From Cheilinus undulatus (taxonomy: Eukaryota > Chordata > Actinopteri > Labriformes > Labridae), in NCBI RefSeq assembly GCF_018320785.1, contig NC_054881.1, forward strand, positions 29,032,947 through 29,096,946: DNA of 64,000 nucleotides, read 5' to 3'. The stretch's first letter is position 1. Each line of letters opens with the position of its first letter. The position numbers and the translations under genes were made by a program. Shown piece by piece: positions 53,101 to 64,000 of this stretch. Under the pieces are notes generated by a model. That model was not told where the DNA came from. It saw only the letters and a program-made list of their open reading frames with translations, and did no database searches.

Positions 53101-56100
53101 AAAAAATTTGCAGTTCCAAATCATTAATATTGTAACATACATAAGTAATTTTTGTCTCTTCTAAAAGGATTTCACACAATTTTACAAAACACTTTCATTA
53201 CCACAAACTACACAAGGATTTTCATCATTTTGCTCTGCAACACATTAATAAAGATCTCCATTAGCAGACACCCACTCTCCTCCTTTTCCTCAGCCATGAC
53301 TGTGTGGCACAGAGCCAGCAAGCGGAAGAAGGCATGAGCCTCCAGATTTCCCTCGTTGATCGTCTCTACCAGACTATGGTCATGAAAGGTAAACTTTGGA
53401 TCAGCCAGCTGGTTCCATGAGAAGTCTACTTTCTCTGTCCTCTGCAGAGAAGAAAATGACAAACATATTATTCTTCGTTCTTAAAATTACACATGAAGTA
53501 TGAAGACTCCTATCTCACCTCTGTAATTTCCACCCTTGTTCCAGAAAAGTCATACAGCTCACCTGAGTGAAATACAAAAGTCTGAATTAATCATTTAACC
53601 CATTTTAATATGTCCAGTCACATCTCTGGTTTTGATGTAAAAGGGGCTGCTAACCATAAGCTTTTCCATTGATAGAACACTTATTAAAAGTCATGATGTT
53701 CTGCGTCAGGGTGCCTGTCTTGTCGCTGAAGATGTATTTGATCTGGCCCAGCTCCTCATTCAGTGTGGTGGTCCTTGCCTTGGCAGGAGTGTCATTCTTG
53801 GGGTAATACATCTTCCTGTCCCAGTCTATGTAAAAGCTGTTCCCCAGGCGGATGATCTCCACACTTACATGAAGACAAAAAACAGAAAACCAGAAACTTA
53901 TATGCAGAAAAAAACATTATGACTCTAAACTCAATAACATCCAGTGTTAAACCAAGTGCTAATTATATAGAGTAAAACTATGACTAAAAATGTTTGCTGA
54001 CTATCTTTTCCCAGGACACAGACTAGATTATGACTAGGTAAAAATGATCATTGGTGATTAAAAACTCTTACAAAAAGTAAGTTTAGGTTTCAACAAGGGG
54101 ATTAAACAAAACAAGAATGTAGTTTTGTTTTTGTTGGACACTCAAAATTCATGATTTCTCTCCATTTTGCCACATGGTATGTCAGTATTTTCATCAGTGA
54201 ATTTTAACTTCCTGAAACCCTGCATGCACATTTGAGATTCTACTATTAGAATTTTTAAGATAACTGTCTGGAAATTCAGTAGAACTTTGAGTAATTTTCT
54301 TGAAATGTTTAGGGGAATTTGCTTCAAAACTTTTGGGAATTTCCAAGAAAAATTTTGGAGATATGTTTCCCAATTGAAGTGTTTTTTGTGTGTGGGATAC
54401 AGGGAATTAATATAGGGAATTAAGTTGTACATTTTTGGGAACATAATTTTGTGTGTGTATGTGTAAGGTGGGGTGGGTCCTTTCAAATTTTGGGGATTTT
54501 TTTTTTTTTTGGTTAATTGTTTTGGATGTTTTGTTGATTTTCAGAATTTTTTCACATATTTTTTGGGAGAATTCATTTGCAAATTTTGTGGAATTTGCTT
54601 TGTTGTTTTAAGGAATTTGCTTGAGATTTTTCTGGAATTGTTTGGGAATATTTTATTTGAATCTTAAGGATTTTCAACATTACAACATGTTGGGCATGAG
54701 TTAAAGAAATTCTTTGGTATCTTTAACAATGTTTCTTCTTAAATGTAAGAATTGTCCCATAATGTTGTTTGGTAATGTCTTTGAATTTTTCCTTTATATA
54801 CTTGGCTTTCACAAGTTCTCAGGAGGTTAAATATTTAAAATATTGATAGTACATTAATAGAATTTTATTAAACAGTAATAATAGTTTTACAATTTGGCTG
54901 ACTGAATTTCTTCACAGAAAGTAACTGTTTTGACGAAAAGTAAAGACTAAAATATTAGAGGGTCTTTTTATAAAGTAAAACTGGACTAAATGTTTTGGAG
55001 TTTTCATTGACAAAATCGTTCAAGAATGAAAATGACTAAAATTTTACTTAAACTCAACGGCATTTTAATCAAAGGACCAAAACTAAGACAAAATTGAATA
55101 TAGCCACCAAAATTGAGACTGGTTAGACCATACCTGACATATAGAGAAATTGGCACAACAGTGTTGAGGACGATCACATAGGACCAGAAGGTGAGGAAGG
55201 ATGAGAGGCTAGCATTAACCCCTGGTTCACGTGGGAGGAAGACTATGAACACTGAGCCGTCCGTGGCCTCCCAGATAGCATTACCGATGGTCATAATGCT
55301 GCACATACATGCCAGGAAACCAAATATCTGACAAATTAAAGACATTAAAGCATTTTGCATTAATGACAAGGGTAATTAAAATCTGCTTTTCTGTTAATAA
55401 CAGTTTTATGCACGTAATTAACAGGCAATCATGATCAAATATCTATCTAGAGATTGCTAGAGAATTACAAATTCCTCCAAATGAGCTAAATTAGTAATGC
55501 ATTTCAGCTGAACAGTTAATAAATTGTGTAGAGAATATTAAACTTACACACAACACCAGGACATTCATCAAGTGATCAATACTTGTCCGCTTGAATACTG
55601 CCTTTCCACTGTTCTGCATCAACTTGGTGTCAGGACCTGGAAATGATTAATCTCTGGTTAAAATAGAACCAAACTTCAGGGACTGACTTGAAGTAAGACT
55701 TACCTCTCTGGATAAGAAATAACTATATCAAGTTAGTTTTAAAGTAGAGTTTATACAGAACTCTCTCTCATTATTCCTATCATGTGTTATGTTCATTTCC
55801 TTCTTACATTCTGCTGGTGTGCTCAGGTTCTGACTAAAACATGACTGTTTATCAGTCAAAATTCCAAAGTTAAACCTTGATAATAAATTGCTGTCATTAA
55901 TTAATTTGCAGGTGGGTAGACGAAAGAGCATAAAAGCAATCTCACAGTAAGACATTAGCTACTTGAAGTCACATGATTTTACTCTTCATTGTCGCCATTT
56001 TCACGCATTGCTGGATTTGACTGATATGTTATTACATTTAAAGTTGTAATTTACTTTATGTGCGGGTTATCTGAGGACAAACAAATGTTTTCCGTGGTGC

Positions 56101-59100
56101 AAATTCGATGGTCAATCTTTATTCCATCATTTGATTAATGGGAAAAGAAAAACCGTTAATAGCAATAGATTAAAATTAAAAATATTATAGATGACTTTCT
56201 GAAGGCAGCTGATAGGGTGTAGCATGTGCGCCCCCTGTGGGGGACACCTTGGCAATTACCGGATGTGGAAAGTAACTACTAACATCGACTCAAAATCACT
56301 GTAATTGAATAGCTTTTTTGTATAGGTTGTACTTTTTAGAGTAGCTACATTTTGAAATCAGCAATTCTACTTTAACTTCAGTATACTTTAAGGGAAGTAT
56401 TGCACTTCACTACATTTTAAAAAGCATCCATCACTAATTAAAAAAAACACCTGTAAGTCAAAATAGGGCGTTTCTAGCTTTCTGTCAGTGACATAAAACT
56501 GGCTAGTTGTTTGGTTTTGACTGTGCATGATAGTAGTCTGCTTCCTGCTTCAGGTGAACTTTAAATTAAATACCTTTTACTTTTACTTTTGTCGATTTAT
56601 TGACAGGTAATTTTACTTCCTCTAAAGTAAATTAACTAAAGTAATGTTACTTTAATTTGACTACAATAAACGTGTGATTTTAACACCTCTGTACCTATAT
56701 CTAGATATCTGTTCTCCTTATTCTACTCCACAGTCAATGCCTCTAAAACAGGGAAAAGAGGAAAGCTTTCTCAGGCCCACCAGCAGGGGGCCCATGATTA
56801 CTGAAGGAGTGATAACCAGCAGTTTTTTTTTTTTAACCTAAATACTCTGCATCCTTGTAAAATTGAACATATTCAAGTTTTATTCATTGTTTATTTATTG
56901 TTTGTTGCACTTCTTTAAAAATTTTGCCAGTTTCAACATTTAAGCCCCCACTTTTTAAAATGGCTTTTTAAAAATTGTAATGTTATCAGTGTGAAAATGC
57001 CAAGTGAATTCAACAAATCTGTGCACTTTGATCAGACAGACTGCATAGGACAAAAATTAGAATTAGAGGGGGAAAAAAGAAGTAGAAAAAGAGGGAGCAT
57101 TTGATCCCAAAAATAAGCTGTCAAAAAGCTTTTCATGTACAAAAGTTGATAGGAGTAAGGTTGTGGGCTTAAATGTCAGCCAGGGGGCTACCTAATGATC
57201 TAACATGCATTGATATCATCAAATCACACAGAAAACTGTCAGGTAGGAGGGGCAGTGGGACACAAATGCCGACTGCAGGTTTAATGGGAAAAAGGGGGAA
57301 AAACAAAGCAAAATGATAACAAGCCAAACCAATAAACTCCCATCCTTAATAATCCTGAGAAAAGAGGAAATGAACCACCGCTGCCATGCCGCTGAACAGA
57401 AACAAACTTCTAGGGAGACTGACAACCATCTTCAGAAGAAACTCAAAGCTCGCAAGGCTGGGGTTAAAACTGGAAAAAAAGGCTTCCATCACCAACAAAT
57501 TGTAACCCTGTAATGCTTAACTGGTAATGCTAATAAAATATGCCCAAAGAAATGTGTCAGCAATGCTAAAGCAGCCTTTCCTTTAAACCACACAAGAAAA
57601 AACACCCTATCTGCTCACTCTGGAGGTGAGATAATGAATCAGCAATGACAGCTCTAGACCTAGATAAGCCTTCTGGTCTCAATCAGGGCTAGGGATCAGT
57701 AGTAAAAACCAGTACAGACATGGTACTGGTACCAACACATCCGATACCTACCGAATGATATTACAACACAGATATCGATACTTCATTGTGATACTCATCC
57801 ACCCCATGAAAGGCAAGAAATATACTATGGAGTATGTGTGATTTATGGGTTAAGTTAAACCAGTTTCATTTTCTTATCTTAAGTTTGACTGGCACCTTAT
57901 AAAGATATTTCTGCAAATCATTTATGAAACCCAGAAAGCTTTTGTTCTCCTGTTTACTTTTAACACCTTTTTCCCCTTTAAAAGTATCGATTCAGGCACC
58001 TTTTAGGCACCAAATTAAAGTATTCATCTGGGTATGGTAAAAAATCCAAACGACACCCAACCCTGATCAGGGCTGATCAGCCACACACACACACCCACAC
58101 ACACACACACCTGGCATAGCACTGACTGATTCACTAATGTAGTTCTAATGCCAAGGCTATACAAACTTTGCACAAAAATAAACTCCCATGGGAATATTTG
58201 GCTGATTAAGTTCCCTCTTTACAAATAAAAGGAAAACACCCAACAACAGCAGATAGATTATCTTCTACAAAGATCTGTGTCCTGTCACTAAGTTGCATAC
58301 CAACCTGAGCCCATCGGAGTCAATTTCATGGCACTCCATTGTTGTTTTTTCTCCTAACTTGTCACCCATAGGAGCGCCTCATACATAACGTAGAGTTAAA
58401 GCTGCTGAGTTTACCTCCAAAGATAACCAGTCCAAAGCACCACTCTGTGTTCCTTAGAGTACATCCTCGGAGCAGCACCTTGTCATTGTCCAAAGCATAA
58501 GTTTGATCATGGACAGTCAGATTTCCTTTGAACTTGTCCAGACGGTTGTTGGGAGGCTCACAACGCACTTCACCTGAGAGACAGAGGTTTGAGTTTAGCA
58601 AAAAGCACACAATTAGTGAAGGAAGGAAAATGTGAAGAGTTAGTGCTTTGACTGTTGATTCTCTTTACTCTTAATACAAATGTCTGTCATGGATATTTTT
58701 TTTAACTCCTCACCTTTGAAGGCAGCCAGTGATTCTATGCAGTCCCCCATCTCTCCAGTGACAGTTAGGGCCTGCTTCACCTTCAGATTGGTTTCACTGG
58801 GGGAAATCAAGAGGACATCAGAATCAGAAGTATGGAAATAAAACAGTGTGAGACACCATTCACCTGTAATGTATGCAAAGACACACAAATGTACACAAAC
58901 ACACACACATACTATTAGCCTCACCCATCTAATTCAGCTGTCTCTATGTAGACCAGATTGAGAGGCTCACTGCTGGACAGCAACAGAAGATCTGCCTGTA
59001 AATTAAAGCATCAGATACATTATAGCAAACTTTAAGTATTGAAGAAAATAATTTAACATATTCTTAGGCTTTACCCATGCACACTCTCACCTGAACCTTT

Positions 59101-62100
59101 TAAAATATGTTGTCACTTAGGAAAAAATGGCCTTTTTATAGTAGCATTAGTGGTTTTTATGTATGCTGTACAAAACACAAACTAGATTAAGAAATTTTGG
59201 ATTAAATACATTGTAGTCTGTGCAATGCATTCTGGGCAGTAATGTCATTTGGCTGTTTGTCTTCTTAAATTTTTTTGGACTATATTCCCCTCAGTATGCA
59301 TGACATGTCTCACAAATACTACTCCTGGGTTTAAATTTAAAAGGTTTTAAGGATGACACTACATAGGACACAGATTAATGCAACAATATGACATCACTAC
59401 CCAGAGTGCATTGCTCAAAAATGGGCTTGAAAATCTGCTGTAGTTCTTGATAAAACACATACCGATGAAATGTCCTTTTTTAAAAGTATTTCCCAAATGC
59501 TGTTCAACAGAGCGAGGCATTTTTATAACAGCTTTTACAAACATCCTAATTTTATTTTGGATTCTAACATTATTTTACTCTACCAAAGAAACAAAGTTAT
59601 TAACAAACGAGAAAAGCACTCCGAAAACGCAGAGCTCCTCCATAAGCCCTATCTCCCGACAGTGAAGAATCCTTCAAAAAACTTTCTGAATCCATCTCTA
59701 TGTGCCCCCCATTATAGCATTCACCAATAACTCCCTCCCAGGTGGGGTGGAGACGCGGTGAGTCAAAGCACTGGCTTAACTGAGCATTCTGAGTATTCTC
59801 ACAATTCGCTTACTTTCTCTCTGTTATGCTCCGACTCAGCTCCTCGACCGGGCGTGTGTCTTTCAAACTCTATAAACTCCAAAACTTTGAATAGAAACAC
59901 ACTCAAAAATGCTGATGGGATTGAAGTTACTCATATCTGCCATCTCCTGGTGTAAAGTGGTAACAGCACAGACCTCCGCCATTAGCCCTATCTCCCAATA
60001 GTAAAGAATCCTTTCAAAAATTCCTGGATCCAGATGGTGATCAGGATCAGTCCCAAAATCTAGTCAGTTCTTCCTTATGCCATTTCTGACTTTTCCTGAA
60101 AATGTCATCAAAATCCACCCCTAACTTTTTGAGTTATGTTGCTAACTAACAAATTAACTAACTAACAAACCCTGCTAATCACATCACCTCCTTGGTGGAG
60201 GTACAAAAAAAAAAAAAAGACCAGGGTCTTAATTATTAGCCCCCCCTGATGTTAATACTCAGTTGTGTCTCCTTTTTGCTGGATAACAGCCTGCAGTCAT
60301 TTGTTGTAGTTTTCAACTAGTCAGACACGTCTGCTGAGGAATCCCAGCCCATTGTTCTTTGGTGAATCTCTCCAACTCCTCCAAATTTGATGGTCTTCTG
60401 GCATGGGCGTTGGTCTTCAGTTCCCCCACAGATTTAAATGGGATTAAAGCAGGGCTTTGTGCTGGCCAGTCAGCAATGTTCACAAAGTGATGACTAAGTT
60501 TTCCTGCTGACTGCATGAGGTTTTTTTTTTTTTTTTTTTGTTTTTTTTTAACCAAAATCTTTACATATCCTTACTTTTTCATGATTCCTTTCACCTTAAA
60601 GAGATTCACAGTCCTAGGCACACTGAAGCTAACCTGACATGCCAGATCTGCTTTGCAAGGTTACACTGAAGCATCCCCACATCATAATCCTCCGACCACT
60701 GTGTTTCATTGTGGGCTGTGTTCTTTGGGTGATATACCTCTCCCTTCTCTCTCCAAACACAAGCAATGTCTCTATGGCCAAAGATCTCTAATTTGGTTCA
60801 TCTGACCAAAGGACATGCTTCCAGTATGCAGAATCTTTCTCCAGGTTGTCCTTAGCATACTTCAGTCTGGCTTGAAGGGGTCTCTCCTGCAGAAGTGGAG
60901 TTTCTCTTGTCCATTCCTGTGCACTCTAGTGATGGTCTTCTTTGAGACCACAATGCCTGACCTGGCTAACTCCTTCACTAGTGTCTTGGCAGTTGTTCTG
61001 GGGTCTTTAGACACATATTCCGCTAGTTTTCTTTCCAGAGTCTTTGAATTATTTGCCTTACTCTCTCTGCCAGGTTTGCTCTTTACTGTGTGACTCTCTC
61101 TGACTTTCCTGATGGTACTTCTCACATCAGTTTTTTTGACACTTGGAAACACCGGAATGACTGTGTATATTCTCCTGCTCTGTAAGCATCATCAGTACTT
61201 CTCTCTCAAGTCTGACCTGATTTCTTTTGGTTTGCCATATTACTTTCATAATAGTGACAGTTACAGTGAAGTTGTTATTCTGTGTTTAAATTAAAGATAC
61301 CCCTCAGTTTTACTTGATTTTACAAGCTTTGAGCATTAATACATTAAATCACATAATTGCACAACAGTGGTTTGTGCAATGATGTGTGCAAAGTAAAATA
61401 ATATTAGCATCCAAAATTTAACAAGAATGTTTGAAAAGCTGCATCCTCTTTTTAACAGAACTTGGGGAATACTTAAAAAAATGAAAATCTCCTTAATAAT
61501 TTAGTCCTCATCTGTGCCTATACAAGAGACTAGCGTAAATCCAATCAAGTCATCATGACTTAGTCAAAGGGTTCCTTTAAAGTAGGTGTAAGCTATCAAA
61601 TCTAATAGTGTAACATGCAGTTTCAAAAATAAATTACTTTTTTATATTTATAGCGAGGTATATATGTCATGAGGTCCCCACACTTACTGTGACAAACTGA
61701 TTATTCTCCAGTTTGATTATGTCTCCAACCTGAACATTCTTCCATTTTTCATTTTTAAGTCTGACAAAAACAGATAATATCATGTGAGATCACCACAAGA
61801 ACAAAAACACAAATCATGACAGTGTTGAGCTGCTTTACATGTGCATATAGTGTGTGTAGCTATGACATTTTCATCTTAAATTACTCACTCTCCATCGATG
61901 AGGACGCTCACAGTGCGGTTGTTCACTTGATTGTCACTTTTGTGTCTGCTCTACTCAGATGATACAGGTTAAAAAAATGTCAGTAAAATCATACATGCAT
62001 CTATAGTTCCTTTTAACATGATTCTGCTTTGGTTAATTATAACACAGCTGAGCATCAGGCTCACAAATACATGACCATAATTGAGCTTACTATGTCATCG

Positions 62101-62844
62101 TTGGCATCCTTTACAGCTGTAATGGACAGCACCAAAACAAGAGGGACGGCAGTAGTAAACCAGGAGAGGGAAGAGACTTGAGGAATGAGCTGTCAAAGAA
62201 ACACACAACTATCAATACTGTCAAATTAAACAAATTCCTTCAATGATTATTATAAACTCAAAAAAGCTCTGCAGCTTATTGTGTACCTGAAGGATCATGA
62301 GGAAGAGGAAGTAGGCATTGGCGAGCCTCCTGAACTGCTCAAAGAGGTTAAGAGGCAGGAAGGTGACAATGTTGTACTTGGATGTCTTGATGGCATTGTT
62401 CTGAAAGAGAAAGGACGTGTGAAATAATAAGTTTGATGCATGACTAAAAATGACTTTTTATCCCTCCGTCTCATCCCGGTGTGGCCCACACAGACAAAGT
62501 GTGACTTTACTTACAGCATAGTGGAAAGACAGATTGTAAGGTCTGTCATTAGCTCGCAAGCGTCTCTCCTCCTCTGTGAAAAAAAGGATGGGGATATTTG
62601 CCACAGCATTTAGAGGAAAGTGTCCACAACACAACATGTTGTATATACTGTTTGTTCTTTTAGAACAGTTGCTGGCATGTTAAGAGGCAAGAATGAGAAA
62701 TATTCTTTTCAGCATGAATGAATATGTAAAATGACTCAACAAGGACACTTTATATCTCACCCTGTTTTTTCTGTGTCCCGCACAGCTCTCCAAAATATGA
62801 TGCTACCGACCCCATCTCTAGCTCAGTGTCTCCATATTTCACAC
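47139..62844 (-). CDS. ATP8B-class P4-ATPase flippase, copy B
   Basis: A tandem paralogue of copy A with the same exon plan: 62844-62761, 62573-62515, 62400-62287, 62189-62091, 61950-61889, 61760-61688, 58995-58925, 58796-58714, 58573-58415, 55636-55548, 55327-55134, 53863-53655, 53562-53519, 53441-53276, 53014-52826, 52492-52377, 52268-52104, 52018-51907, 51656-51551, 51129-50979, 50568-50385, 50287-50064, 49597-49514, 49342-49097, 48890-48752, 48641-48511, 47420-47139. Exons 1-26 equal copy A in length; the last is 39 bases longer. The frame is open throughout. DGET, PISL, DKTGT, KGAD, TGD and GDGAND are all canonical. An in-frame ATG with a good context lies at 62813-62815 and gives 1201 residues; the usual family N-terminus before the ANDR motif is about this long. 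The acidic tail [11 protein letters not shown] is specific to this copy. Closest to ATP8B2/B4/B5 by eye; the exact orthologue is unresolved. Confidence 0.88.
47870..48195. mobile_element. Tc1-like transposon end
   Basis: The words CCAAATACTTATGT (48009) and GGGTCTGAATACTTTCTGAA (48167), ending GGACTGTAT, match the terminal part of a Tc1 family common in fish and salmonids. No transposase remains. It lies in the last intron of copy B. Confidence 0.65.
54230..54700. repeat. T/G-rich degenerate repeat tract
   Basis: About 470 bases made of loosely repeated GGAATTTG, TTTTGGGAA and GGAATTTGCTT words, strongly asymmetric between strands. It lies in the intron between exons 11 and 12 of copy B (1.27 kb); the copy A intron there is only 80 bp. 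The long open frames on both strands reflect composition, not genes. Confidence 0.65.
56265..56697. repeat. fish AAGTAACT-type interspersed repeat
   Basis: Dense in GTAACT, TACTTTTA and AAAGTA words from GGAAAGTAACTACT to TTAACACCTCTGTACC, like a non-autonomous repeat frequent in fish introns. Class uncertain. Confidence 0.45.
57684..58065. mobile_element. hAT-like MITE candidate
   Basis: The left end CAGGGCTAGGG and the inverse of the right end, CAGGGTTGGG, form short inverted ends; the interior has GTACTGGTACC and GTATCGAT words typical of fish hAT-type MITEs. It has no coding capacity. Confidence 0.45.
58082..58112. repeat. (CA)n microsatellite
   Basis: CA run with one CC interruption. 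Confidence 0.9.
59640..60215 (-). repeat. dispersed repeat, inverted copy
   Basis: The reverse complement matches 38540-39245, including the CCTCCTTGGTGGAGG end (about 60187) and the CGACCGGGCGTGTGTCTTTC word (about 59848). It lies in the intron between exons 6 and 7 of copy B. Confidence 0.7.
60220..61310 (-). mobile_element. decayed Tc1-like transposon
   Basis: Minus-strand pieces read [20 protein letters not shown] (N-terminal helix-turn-helix part, about 60975-61035) and [19 protein letters not shown] (C-terminal part, about 60340-60400). The WSDE-type region lies between but is degraded. It inserted next to the 59640-60215 repeat, both being absent from copy A. Limits are approximate. 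Confidence 0.78.
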
Positions 62845-62928
62845 CTACAGAAAGAGTAAAGAGGGGACACTGGCTGCTTAATGAGGCTAAAGTGGAAGAT
62901 GGGAAAAGGAAATTAAGCGCTCTTGGAA

Positions 62929-62952
62929 GGGGGGTGGGGTGGGGGTGGGGGG
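62929..62952 (+). other. G-quadruplex-forming tract
   Basis: Four G runs of 6, 4, 5 and 6 separated by single T bases. Single-base loops give very stable parallel quadruplexes in known examples. It lies 85 bases 5' of the first exon of copy B, on the strand opposite to the gene. Confidence 0.85.
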
Positions 62953-63073
62953 TTTGACAGATATTAAGAGATGAAAGCAGGCACTCTGGCATGAAAAATC
63001 TGAACCCAAAAAAAAAAAAAAAAAGAGGAATAAGATACTTAGAAATCCTTGATAATAATGGCTAAATCATCTA

Positions 63074-63136
63074 AAAAGCCAAAATGTTTTCAATCACATT
63101 GGGTCGGCCCTTTGAGGTCAAAACATTTTGGCTTTT
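63074..63136. repeat. 17-bp perfect inverted repeat, 29-nt loop
   Basis: Arms 63074-63090 (AAAAGCCAAAATGTTTT) and 63120-63136 are exact reverse complements. Confidence 0.9.
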
Positions 63137-63701
63137 AAAATGGTTTGGACACAGGGATGTAGGGGAGAGCAGAGCACAACCTAAAACTTTTTGGATTTGG
63201 CTCATTAACATGAAAAGTATTTGAGTAACATCAATCATATTTTTATATGACCAACAGTCACACCTCTGCTACAAATTAAGAATGGAATTTTGTTATTGTA
63301 ACATAAATTGGGTTGGAAGTAACAGCAGCCGGAGAAGTCAGTCTGTTTTCATCATATACTTAGGGTAGATGATGATTGTGGATCTATGATATCTACATGT
63401 CTATCCATGCCATTCGTCTAGTATGGAAAGATTAAAATATATATGGACATCATGTATAAATGGAAATTATCATTTTACTTTTAAAATATATAAGAATAGA
63501 AATAATATAGTGAAATGACACAGTAAACAAGAAAATGTATTAAAATGTGTCTTAAAATGAATCTTAAAAATACATGTTATTCTCTTGATAATTTTATTAC
63601 ATATGATTATGTGTTATTTTTTGTACATTATGCATGATTTATATTATGCACATATAATGGATAATAATTATGTAAGATCAATTTTATTTTCATAAATCAG
63701 G

Positions 63702-64000
63702 GATGTCAAGTCAAGGCCTGGGGGGCAAATCTGACCCTGGTACAATTAAACCAGGCCCACAAAATCATATTATATTTTTATTATAACTGGCCCCACAGGT
63801 ATGAGGTCTGTCTTTTTCCTCCAGTACAAAAAAGTTAACTTATTTTCAATTTTGTATTTTGACCTTTCGAAATCACAATTTTATATTTTAAGTCATATTT
63901 TGACATTTTAAATCATGATTATGAATTTTAGCTCACATTTTGACCTTGTCATCTATTAACTCTGGTTTTTAATCCCTCATTTTGAACTTTTAGACTCACA
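63702..64000. mobile_element. hAT-like repeat, cut by window end
   Basis: It starts AGGGATGTCAAGTCAAGGCC, followed by GTACAATTAAACCAGGCCCAC and TTATAACTGGCCCCAC, words of a frequent fish hAT-type repeat. The interior repeats ATTTTGACC-like units. The other end lies outside the window. Confidence 0.55.

Larger units (their letters stand above)
45510..62844. repeat. segmental duplication unit B (ATP8B)
   Basis: The second copy of unit A. The stretch 45510-47138 is the 3' flank of the flippase copy B and matches 18090-21498 in blocks, with copy A carrying about 1.5 kb extra near 19.1-20.6 kb. No separate gene is seen in that flank. Confidence 0.85.
62845..63701. other. 5' flank or first intron of flippase copy B
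   Basis: Directly upstream of the first recognised exon. It contains a G-rich tract, an A run at about 63009-63024 and a hairpin, described separately. I see no convincing start exon; one may lie beyond the window. Confidence 0.45.

Noticed and set aside
54142-54667. Long frames on both strands of the T/G-rich tract
   Set aside because: Low-complexity composition removes stop codons; the peptides are Phe- and Gly-biased noise.
1-64000. Retroviral, LTR or Polinton remains
   Set aside because: I looked for gag, pol, envelope, capsid and integrase motifs and paired LTRs and saw none; the reverse-transcriptase pieces at 24.5 kb and 43.5 kb are of non-LTR type.
1-64000. CRISPR arrays, bacterial operons or tRNA genes
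   Set aside because: The only tRNA-like A and B boxes are in SINE heads, and no regularly spaced short repeats occur.

Overview
The window reads as nuclear DNA of a ray-finned fish, probably a percomorph teleost. The genes are vertebrate with GT-AG introns, and the repeats are typical of fish: Tc1-like transposons, tRNA-derived SINEs and fish LINE fragments. I saw no retrovirus, LTR element, Polinton, CRISPR array or bacterial operon. Gene models come from reading splice sites and frames by eye; orthology beyond family level is inferred.

Left part (1-4 kb): a 1.5 kb tandem duplication on the minus strand carrying two hsp30-type small heat-shock genes. The copy at 1035-1682 is intact. The copy at 3230-3861 is broken by two frameshifts, but its TATA box and heat-shock element survive. 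Next (4.7-12.7 kb), on the plus strand, is a three-exon gene for a 1210-residue protein with an N-terminal membrane anchor and a C-terminal CBM20 starch/glycogen-binding domain. I read this as an unusually long stbd1. About 6 kb of gene-poor sequence with a Tc1 remnant follows.

The rest (18-63 kb) is a large direct duplication on the minus strand. Unit A (about 18.1-37.1 kb) and unit B (about 45.5-62.8 kb) each hold a complete set of 27 coding exons of an ATP8B-class P4-ATPase (phospholipid flippase). All 27 exon pairs match in order. Exons 1-26 are the same length in both copies; only the last exon differs (243 versus 282 nt). Both open frames close correctly and both keep the catalytic motifs. 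Copy A has Met in place of Ile in the membrane PISL motif. Introns have diverged mainly through different insertions: copy A gained a near-intact Tc1 transposon, a 543 bp MITE, SINEs and a LINE fragment, while copy B gained a Tc1 remnant, a T/G-rich tract and MITE-like repeats. A few exon-intron patches stay almost identical between copies, suggesting gene conversion. The spacer between the units holds a mariner-like fragment, dispersed repeats, a LINE fragment with an RNase H domain, and a third hsp30 remnant.

The genes do not form a pathway. The joint picture is a locus shaped by tandem duplication (hsp30 and ATP8B), one glycogen-membrane tether gene, and heavy lineage-specific transposon traffic.
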